This document shows, piece by piece, positions 54,100 to 61,831 of a stretch of 64,000 nucleotides of DNA (the first letter of the stretch is position 1; each line of letters begins with the position of its first letter). Source of the stretch: Anabas testudineus (lineage: Eukaryota; Chordata; Actinopteri; Anabantiformes; Anabantidae). The notes under the pieces are model-generated. The model was not told the origin of the DNA. It saw only the letters and a program-made list of their open reading frames with translations, and did no database searches. Made by a program: the position numbers and the translations under genes. Where the stretch lies: contig NC_046610.1 of the NCBI RefSeq assembly GCF_900324465.2, forward strand, positions 6,884,484 through 6,948,483, read 5' to 3'.

Positions 54100-55269
54100 C
54101 ATAAATACAAGTATTAAATATTAAATTTTGCTCATATATTTGCATTTCTTATTTTTTTGTTACATCTTGACAATACGTTTGAGGTTACCAGACACTTCAA
54201 TTCAATTCAATTCAATTTTATTTGTATAGCGCCAATTTACAACAGAAGTTATCTCAAGGCACTTTACAGTGTAAGGTTTAAGACCTTACAGAAAATATTT
54301 ATACAAAAAATTATAGAGAAAACCCAACAATCCCATTTGAGCAAGCTTTAGGCAACAGTGGAGAGGAAAAACTCCCTTTAGAGGAAGAAACCTCCAGCAG
54401 AACCAGGCTCATAGTGGGCGGCCATCTGCCTCGACCGGTTGGGGTGAGTGGAAAGAGGAGAGAAAAAAGAACAGCAGGCAATAAAGACAACAACAAGCAT
54501 CAAGAACATTGGGCAGATGAACTGGATTCTGGAGATGTACAGCTCCAGGCCGAGGATACCTGCAGAAGGTACAGAGAGAGGGAGACAGAGAGGAGGAAAC
54601 ACAACTAAAAGAGAGAGAAGACACAAAGTTAATGACATGCAATGGTGGCATTTGCATTGATACAGGAGAAAGGAGAGAGGAGAGGAGCTCAGTTTATCAG
54701 TAGAGGTCCCCCAGCAGAATAACCTATATCAGCATAACTAAGAGATGGTTCAGAGTCACCTGATCCATCTCTAACTATAAGCTTTATAAAAAAGGAAAGT
54801 TTTAAGTCTAGTCTTAAATGTAGAGACGGTGTCTGCCTCCCGAACCTGAACTGGGAGCTGGTTCCACAGGAGAGGGGCTTGGTAGCTAAAGGCTCTGCCT
54901 CCCATTCTACATTTGGAAACTCTAGGAACCACAAGTAAACCTGCAGTCTGAGAACGGAGAGTTCTGCTTGGAAGATAAGGAACTATGAGGTCTTTAAGAT
55001 AAGATGGAGCCTGATTATTAAGGGATTTATAAGTTAGGAGAAGAATTTTAAATTCAATTCTGGATTTAACAGGGAGCCAATGGAGAGAAGCTAACGTTGG
55101 AGAAATATGATCTCTCTTGCTAATTCCAGTCAGAACTCTGGCTGCAGCATTTTGGATTAACTGGAGGCTCTTTAATGAGTTATTGGACATCCCATTAATA
55201 ATGAATTACAATAGTCCCAGTTCGGAAGTAACAAATGCATGGACTAGTTTTTCAGCATCACTTTGGGAC

Positions 55270-58200
55270 TCTGGAAGGTACAGGATCCACTAATGCATGA
55301 TCTCTAGTTGTTCAAGACATCATTTGGGTCCTCTGGACTACCAATATACTCACTATCCCTCCTCTGAACATGTCCGAACCATCTCAGTCTGGCCTCTCTG
55401 ACTTTGTCGCTAACACAGGCAACGTGAGCCGTCCCTCTGATGTACTCGTTCCTTATTCTGTCTAACCTGGTCACTCCTAAGGAGAACCTCAACATCTTCA
55501 TCTCTGCTACCTCCATCTCAGCCTCTTGTCTCTTTCTCACTGCTACCGTCTCTAACCCATAGAGCAGAGCTGGTCTCACCACTGTCTTGTACACCTTTCC
55601 TTTGAGTCTTGCTGACACTCTTTTGTCACACAACACTCCTGACACTTTCCTCCACCCGCTCCAACCTGCCTGCACTCGCCTCTTCACCTCTTTTCCACAC
55701 TCTCCATCACACTGAACTGTTGACCCCAAGTACTTAAACTCCTGCACCTTCTTCACCTCAGCCCCCTGTAACCTAACACTTCTACCTTGATCCCTCTCGT
55801 TCAGACACATGTATTCTGTCTTACTACGACTGACCTTCATGCCTCTTCTTTCCAGAGCAAACCTCCACCTCTCCAGCTGTTCCTCTACCTGCTCTCTACT
55901 CTCACTGCAAATCACAATGTCATCCGCAAACATCATTGTCCAGGGAGATTCCTGTCTGACCTCATCTGTCAGCCTGTCCATCAACATAGCAAACAAGAAG
56001 GGACTCAAAGCTGATCCTTGGTGTAGTCCCACCTCCACCTTGAACTCCTCTGTCTGACCTACAGCACATCTCACCACCGTCATACTTCTCTCATACATGT
56101 CCTGAACTAGTCTGACGTACTTCTCTGCCACTCCCGACGACCTCATACAGTACCACAGCTCCTCCCTCGGCACCCTGTCATACGCCTTCTCTAAATCTAC
56201 AAAGACACAATGCAGCTCCTTCTGACCATCTCTGTACTTTTCCATCAACATTCTCAAAGCAAAAATGGCGTCAGTGGTGCTCTTACGGGGCATGAAACCA
56301 TACTGCTGCTCACAAATCTCCACCTTCTTCCTAAGCCTGGCTTCCACTACTCTTTCCCACAGCTTCATTGTGTGGCTCATCAACTTTATTCCTCTATAGT
56401 TGCTGCAGTTCTGCGTGTCACCCTTGTTCTTAAAGATTGGAACCAGAACACTTCTCCTCCATTCCTCAGGCATCTTCTCACTCTCTAGAATCCTATTGAA
56501 CAAACTGGTTAAAAACTCCACTGCTGTCTCTCCTAAGCACTTCCACACCTCCACAGGTACGTCATCAGGACCAACAGCCTTTCCACTCTTCATCCTTTTC
56601 AAAGCCTTCCTAACCTCATCCTTTCCAATCTCTGCTATTTCCTGCTCCATAACATCCACATCTTCCTCCCTTCTTTCCCTGTCATTTTCCTCGTTCATCA
56701 GCTCCTCAAAATACTCCTTCCATCTTTTCTGCACACTCTCCTGGGTTGTTAGTACCTTTCCATCTCTGTCCTTAATCACCCTTACCTGTTGCACATCCTT
56801 CCCATCTCTATCTCTCTGTCTGGCTAGCCTGTACAAGTCCTTCTCTCCTTCCTTTGTGTCTAACCTGTCATACAGCTCATCGTAAGCTTTCTGTTTGGCC
56901 TTTGCCACCTCCCTCTTCACTCTACGCTGCGCTTCCTTGTACTCCTGTCTACTTTCCTCAGTCCTTTCTACATCCCACTTCCTTCTAGCCAACCTCTTCC
57001 TCTGGATGCATTCCTGTACTTCCTCATTCCACCACCAAGTGTCTTTACCTTCTTTCCTCTTTCCAGATGACACACCTAGCACCTTCCTACCTGTTTCCCT
57101 GATAATCTCTGCTGTAGTTTCCCAGTCATCTGGAAGCTCATCCTGACCACCCAGAACCTGTCTCAACTTCTGTCTGAATTCCTCACAAGTTTCTTCATTC
57201 TTTAACTTCCACCACTTGGTCATCTTTTCTGTCTTCCCTCTCTTCTTCTTCCTGACCTCCAGAGTCATCTTACACACCACCATGCGGTGCTGTCTGGCTA
57301 CACTCTCTCCTACCACCACTTTGCAGTCACTAACCTCTCTCAAATGACCTCGTCTACATAGGATGTAGTCCACCTGTGTACTCCTACCTCCACTCTTGTA
57401 TGTCACTCTATGTTCCTCTCGCTTCTGGAAGTAAGTGTTGACTACAGCCATTTCCATCCTCTTAGCAAAGTCCACCACCATCTGTCCTTCCAGATTCCTT
57501 TCCTTCACACCAAACCTGCCCATCACCTCCTCATCACCTCTGTTGCCCTCACCAACATGCCCATTGAAGTCTGCTCCAACAACAACTCTCTCTCCTCTGG
57601 GGATACTCTCTATGACCTCATCAAACTCACTCCAGAATCTCTCCTTCTCTTCTAACTCACAGCCAATCTGTGGCGCATACCCACTGACTACATTCACCAT
57701 CACCCCTTCAATTTCTAGCTTTAGGCTCATCACCCTGTCTGAGACTCTTTTCACCTCTAGAACACTGTTTACAAACTCCCCCTTCAGGATCACTCCTACC
57801 CCGTTTCTCTTCCTATCCACACCATGGTAGAACAGTTTGTATCCTCCTCCAATGCTACGTGCCTTACTGCCCTTCCACCTTGTCTCCTGCACACACAGTA
57901 CATCTACCTTCCTTCTCTCCATCATGTCTGCCAGCTCTCTGCCTTTCCCTGTCATTGTGCCAACGTTAAGAGTCCCTATTCTCAGATCTATGTCCCTGCC
58001 TTTCCCCTTCTCTCTCTGACCACGAACCCTTCTGCCTCCCCTCTTTCTTCGACCAACAGTAGTCAAATTTCCACCGGCACCCTGTAGGTTAACAGCATCG
58101 GTGGCGGTCGTTGTTAACCCGGGCCTCGACCGATCCGGTATGAAAGTCTTGTGGATGATTCGCATGGTTTATTTTGGCAATTTTTACGCCGGATGCCCTT

Positions 58201-58275
58201 CCTGACGCAACCCTCTCTATTTATCCGGGCTTGGGACCGGCACAGAAATCACTGGCTTGCAACCCCTGTGGCTAG
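55270..58275 (-). mobile_element. RTE-type non-LTR retrotransposon, apparently full length
   Basis: It is bounded by a perfect 10-bp direct repeat ACTTTGGGAC at 55260-55269 and 58276-58285, the target-site duplication within the L2 element. The 5' end (high coordinates) has the fish-typical leader GCCGGATGCCCTTCCTGACG, followed by GGCTTGGGACCGGCAC in reverse orientation. One long ORF fills most of the element. Length is about 3.0 kb, as expected for RTE-clade LINEs. Confidence 0.9.
55304..58165 (-). CDS. RTE LINE polyprotein: AP endonuclease plus reverse transcriptase, 953 aa
   Basis: An ATG at 58165 starts an uninterrupted frame to the stop at 55304. The N-terminal endonuclease shows RIGTLNVGTMTGKGRELADM, CVQETRWKG, GADFNGHVG and STQVDYILCRR (metal-binding and catalytic blocks). 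The reverse transcriptase has the fingers-palm blocks KSGKAVGPDDVPVEVWK, YGFMPRKSTTDAIF, FVDLEKAYDRVPR, GLHQGSALSPFLF and the catalytic FADD (MMFADDIVIC). The C-terminal part includes LYGLETVAVRK and RLRWFGHVQRR, usual for RTE elements. The protein nicks DNA and copies its own RNA at the nick. No stop or frameshift is seen, which suggests a young insertion; activity itself is not shown. The clade call is from motif style; subfamily is uncertain. Confidence 0.9.
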   Translation of the reverse strand: MRIIHKTFIPDRSRPGLTTTATDAVNLQGAGGNLTTVGRRKRGGRRVRGQREKGKGRDIDLRIGTLNVGTMTGKGRELADMMERRKVDVLCVQETRWKGSKARSIGGGYKLFYHGVDRKRNGVGVILKGEFVNSVLEVKRVSDRVMSLKLEIEGVMVNVVSGYAPQIGCELEEKERFWSEFDEVIESIPRGERVVVGADFNGHVGEGNRGDEEVMGRFGVKERNLEGQMVVDFAKRMEMAVVNTYFQKREEHRVTYKSGGRSTQVDYILCRRGHLREVSDCKVVVGESVARQHRMVVCKMTLEVRKKKRGKTEKMTKWWKLKNEETCEEFRQKLRQVLGGQDELPDDWETTAEIIRETGRKVLGVSSGKRKEGKDTWWWNEEVQECIQRKRLARRKWDVERTEESRQEYKEAQRRVKREVAKAKQKAYDELYDRLDTKEGEKDLYRLARQRDRDGKDVQQVRVIKDRDGKVLTTQESVQKRWKEYFEELMNEENDRERREEDVDVMEQEIAEIGKDEVRKALKRMKSGKAVGPDDVPVEVWKCLGETAVEFLTSLFNRILESEKMPEEWRRSVLVPIFKNKGDTQNCSNYRGIKLMSHTMKLWERVVEARLRKKVEICEQQYGFMPRKSTTDAIFALRMLMEKYRDGQKELHCVFVDLEKAYDRVPREELWYCMRSSGVAEKYVRLVQDMYERSMTVVRCAVGQTEEFKVEVGLHQGSALSPFLFAMLMDRLTDEVRQESPWTMMFADDIVICSESREQVEEQLERWRFALERRGMKVSRSKTEYMCLNERDQGRSVRLQGAEVKKVQEFKYLGSTVQCDGECGKEVKRRVQAGWSGWRKVSGVLCDKRVSARLKGKVYKTVVRPALLYGLETVAVRKRQEAEMEVAEMKMLRFSLGVTRLDRIRNEYIRGTAHVACVSDKVREARLRWFGHVQRRDSEYIGSPEDPNDVLNN

Positions 58276-58509
58276 ACTTTGGGACAGGATGCTCCTAATT
58301 TTAGCAATGTTTCTTAGGTGAAAAGATAACTCCGAGATTTCTTACAGTGGCTATGTGCATGGTGCAGTTTTAAGATGCTTTAAAGTCACATCCACATTTT
58401 TTACTTTCTACTTTGTCAGGTTTGGTGACCAGAGGAAGACACGCTGTATTTAACAGAGCCCCAAACATCCTGTGTTGGCCTTTGATGGAGGTGTTCATGA
58501 CAAAACTTT

Positions 58510-58591
58510 TGGCAGCGGTGGGATTCGAACCCACGCCCCCAAAGAGACTGGAGCCTTAATCCAGCGCCTTAGACCGCTCGGCCACGCTACC
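58510..58591 (-). tRNA. tRNA-Leu(AAG), copy 2
   Basis: Same 82-nt structure with anticodon AAG and acceptor GGTAGCG. It differs from copies 1, 3 and 4 by one base in the variable-arm loop (CTTTGGGGG rather than CTTCGGGGG on the minus strand). It is followed by a minus-strand AAAAGTTTTGTCATG terminator region. Confidence 0.94.
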
Positions 58592-59041
58592 CACCTGAGG
58601 TACACTGTGGGAATAATACGGAGCAATGAAAAGGTATTTGATGGATTTTTTTTATTTTAATTGTAGTGTACATTGTCTATAAGTCTACCACCTTCTGAGA
58701 GGTAACTTCTACATGGCTTCATAATTAGGATTGGTTGCACTGACTACATGAGACCTGAAAAGCTCACCCATACTACTAACTTAATGCTCACACAACCATC
58801 ACAACCACACTTCACTTCAGGTGCACACAGACATGACTGGAAACATTGCTTTTGGGCTGTCCGTCTGTTTTACATCCATGTAAATTTCATCTTTACTGGT
58901 GGAGGTGGAGGCAAACGTGGTAAATCCATTTGATTTACAGGGATTTCTCCTCAACAGAGACACAGGACGCTTTAAAGTCACATCTTTTAACAGGGATTCG
59001 TTAAGTAGAAGCTGATGCAGCAACATTCATGACAAAACCTC

Positions 59042-59123
59042 TGGCAGCGGTGGGATTCGAACCCACGCCCCCGAAGAGACTGGAGCCTTAATCCAGCGCC
59101 TTAGACCGCTCGGCCACGCTACC
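59042..59123 (-). tRNA. tRNA-Leu(AAG), copy 3
   Basis: Full 82-nt gene with A and B boxes and an acceptor stem paired throughout. Its upstream flank is nearly identical to that of copy 1, which makes the two copies a duplicated pair. Confidence 0.95.
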
Positions 59124-59244
59124 TGTCTGACTGAGGTCCAGCATGTAAATGAAGTGAGAAATACCTGAAGGGTTGGCTGAACAATACAAGTCATTATTTA
59201 TGGATATATAACTTCTTGAAATCTTGTTGATGTTGACAAACACT

Positions 59245-59261
59245 TGGCAGTGATGGGATTC
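59245..59261 (-). pseudogene. tRNA-Leu 3'-end relic in the second spacer
   Basis: This is the same 17-base relic at the equivalent place between copies 3 and 4. It shows that the relic predates duplication of the unit. Confidence 0.5.
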
Positions 59262-59522
59262 ATAAATACAAGTATTAAATATTTAATTTTGCTAATATAT
59301 TTGCATTTATTTTTTTGTTACATCTTGACAATACGTTTGAGGTTACCAGACACTTCACAGTGGATATGTGCATGGGGCAGTTTTAAGATGCTTTAAAGTC
59401 ACATCTTCAGTCAGATCCACATTTTTTACTTTCAACTTTGTCAGGTTTGGTGACCAGAGGAAGACACGCTTTATTTAACATCCTGTGTTGACCTTTGATG
59501 GAGGTGTTCATGACAAAACTTT

Positions 59523-59604
59523 TGGCAGCGGTGGGATTCGAACCCACGCCCCCGAAGAGACTGGAGCCTTAATCCAGCGCCTTAGACCGCTCGGCCACGC
59601 TACC
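59523..59604 (-). tRNA. tRNA-Leu(AAG), copy 4
   Basis: Full 82-nt gene. The downstream (lower-coordinate) flank, containing TGATGGAGGTGTTCATGAC, matches the flank of copy 2, so this is the partner of copy 2 in the duplicated unit. Confidence 0.95.
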
Positions 59605-59990
59605 TGATGTGCGGGCTGGACCACGTACTTCCTCCGCACCGGTGCTTTTCAAAGTAAAACACCATACATTAGTCCACGCAACACAAAACTAGTAGACTAG
59701 TAGTGCAGCTTACAAAGGTCTTTTGTTTTTTGTGGGGTTTTTTATGCATTGATATAAATGGCATAATGCTTTTGTAATCTTGTAAATATTTACTTAGGCT
59801 ACCACTGATATGTTAACAAAAAAAACACACATTTCATTTTGCCAAAGCAGTAATTGTGAAGTTATTAAAATACAAACATTTAAAAAGATAACAATCAATG
59901 TTTCGTTTATTCCTTTGTGTTTTGACGGATGTGAGTTTTCAGAAACACCGAAGATCGTTTCTTGCTTTAACTTTTATTCTTTGAAAGAAC
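59605..59990. other. Spacer between the tRNA-Leu array and the rbbp6 promoter
   Basis: AT-rich sequence with no gene or repeat recognised. Confidence 0.4.
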
Positions 59991-59997
59991 CCCGACT

Positions 59998-60025
59998 ACA
60001 TCCGGTTCCGTCCTGCGCCATTTTG
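59998..60025 (+). promoter_or_regulatory. rbbp6 core promoter with ETS and YY1 motifs
   Basis: ACATCCGG (ETS, 59998-60005) is followed by GCGCCATTTTG (YY1, 60015-60025). This pair is typical of TATA-less housekeeping promoters, with YY1 near the start site. The rbbp6 ATG lies about 0.9 kb downstream, so the leader would be long; upstream ATGs occur within it (e.g. 60026). Confidence 0.5.
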
Positions 60026-60930
60026 ATGAAACAGCGAGGAGTGAGGCAGTCTGCATCAACGAAATGGATTTTATGGATTTAATTTGACGAATAATCTGGA
60101 TACACAACTTCATTTTTTTTCCATGGTGGAAAATAACAGTGGACCGAAGAGGAAACTCTGAGTACTGAAAGCGTAGCTGGTGGATTTTGCTATATTAGTC
60201 GACAGATAGCTTGGTCATCATTGTTAGCACCGTTAAGCCTTAGCCGTTAGCTTTTGTAGGCCAGTGGTGTTAGATGTTGTATTGAGGGGCGAGCTAACGT
60301 TAGCTAATCTCGAGGTATAGCATGTTAGCCTTGGTATTAGCTAACTAGCTAATTTAACGTTTATACAGTGGATTGCATTTTCTTGGACTTTTTCTGTGGT
60401 TCGGTAGTTTTGACATTGAGAATTTAAGAACTGTGCCAAAAAGGCATTTCACGAACTGATGTTCCGGAAACCCCAGGCCTGCTGCTAGCCACACTAGAGG
60501 CTTGCATCGCGGCGGCCCGGGCTTTCCAACAAGGACAATACTCGATGGACTTTTGCTGATACACATCACTATATAATATTTACACTGTGCTACGAGGACT
60601 CTGTTGGAGGTGGTGGCATCCTGTTGTGTTTTATTGGACTTCAAAGAACTGAAGAGGCACATGACGCCGCTCAATGGCGCTCTGGCCTCACAGCAGGATT
60701 ATTTTTCTTTGGCAATAACAAGGACTCTGTCGTCATCTGCGAGCTGAACCCTTCCCTACTTTAGTTTTTTTCTCTGTCTTACAGTGTTTCAGCGAATATA
60801 AAGAAGGTTTGCCTATTAAAGACACCAGCTTTAGCCCCCTGTGTTCAGTGTTGACGCTGTTTTCTTTTGTTATATCAGGCCTGTGTTTTTTTCTTGTGCT
60901 TGATTGACTTAAGTGCTTAGACCTGTAAAA

Positions 60931-61831
60931 ATGTCGTGTGTTCACTATAAGTTTTCTTCCAAACTGGACTACAACACAGTCACTTTCGATGGGCTGCATA
61001 TCACCCTCAGCGAGCTTAAAAGGCAGATTATGGCCCGGGAACGGCTCAAGGCCACAGATTGCGACCTGCAGATCACCAATGCGCAGACTCGAGAAGGTAC
61101 GTTATCAGCTGACACATGAGAAGACCATGTTGTCATCCATTATTTGAAGAAATAGTAGGTGGTAGGAAGACACTTCTGTCTCTGAACAGTATGTGGGGTT
61201 AGGTTAGGTCAAAATATATCAAAAAGTTCACTATACAGTCTATAAAACACACTTAAAGCTGCTATGACAAGATGGAAGAAGTGTATTTCCTCAATGACAA
61301 TATTTAGAATTTATACATACCAGTATATAGTTGGAACATGTTTTTGACCACTAGAAACCTCTATATCTCTGTCTTGATTTTGATCCATGCCCTCTAAATG
61401 TGTTCTGCTGGCTAAATCTTTCCAATATTGTTTGAATATCATCGTGTTTAATGTTTCTTTGGTTTTCTAATGCCTTGTTTTATGTTTTGTAGAATACACT
61501 GATGAGGAAGCCCACATCCCAAAACACTCGTCCGTGATCGTCCGCCGCACTCCAATTGGTGGAGTAAAGCCTGCTGGCAGGACGTTCATTGTGTATGTAT
61601 ACTTCAGATATAAAGCTGTCACAAGAATAGTGAATGAGCTGTTTTAATTTAATTAAATTTAATTTTAAGCCACCAGTCGTTTTAGCCTTTAGTTGTTCGG
61701 TAGCAGAGTACAATTGAAAACTTGGTCTTGTAGTTGGTGACAATTTGGCTTCAGTAACTGATGGTTATTTATGTACTGTTTGTTTCTGCAGAGATCGTTC
61801 TGACACAGCTGTGGTTGGATCTTCTAGACCC
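60931..61831 (+). CDS. rbbp6: RB-binding protein 6, N-terminal DWNN domain (gene continues beyond window)
   Basis: Exons 60931-61096, 61493-61592 and 61792-61831 join in phase to the first 102 codons. The start MSCVHYKFSSKLDYNTVTFD and following ITNAQTREEYTDEEAHIPKH and SSVIVRRTPIGGVKPAGRTF match the ubiquitin-like DWNN domain of vertebrate RBBP6. RBBP6 is a nuclear RING-type E3 ligase and 3'-end-processing factor that binds p53 and Rb. The zinc knuckle, RING, SR and C-terminal regions must lie beyond 64000. Its place after cacng3 repeats the human gene order. Exon 3 ends at CCC|gtatgt in phase 0; reading through that donor gives 22 more codons to a TGA at 61898-61900. Confidence 0.94.

Larger units (their letters stand above)
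54200..58344 (-). mobile_element. 5'-truncated L2-type LINE, interrupted by an RTE element
   Basis: Minus-strand LINE with its 3' end at about 54200, marked by TTCAA repeats and the teleost-typical TTTTATTTGTATAGCGCC. The frame 55190-54771 encodes the C-terminal part of an L2-like reverse transcriptase (LQLIQNAAARVLTG, LHWLPVKSRIEFKILLLTYK, GGRAFSYQAPLLWNQLP). The element resumes at 58276 (AGGATGCTCCTAATTTTAGC) after the RTE insertion and ends near 58340. The paralogous spacer at 59356 lacks it, which defines the insertion point at CTTCA. Confidence 0.82.
53873..59604. repeat. Duplicated tRNA-Leu pair (two direct units)
   Basis: Unit A is copy 1 - spacer - copy 2 (53873-58591). Unit B is copy 3 - spacer - copy 4 (59042-59604, 563 bp). 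Spacers match closely on both sides of the LINE insertion in unit A (TGTCTGACTGAGGTCCAG next to copies 1 and 3; GACCAGAGGAAGACACGCT near copies 2 and 4). Sequence between the units (58592-59041) is not shared. Confidence 0.85.

Noticed and set aside
56400-57830. Several + strand frames of 80-160 codons
   Set aside because: They lie entirely antisense to the RTE LINE ORF and show no domain of their own.
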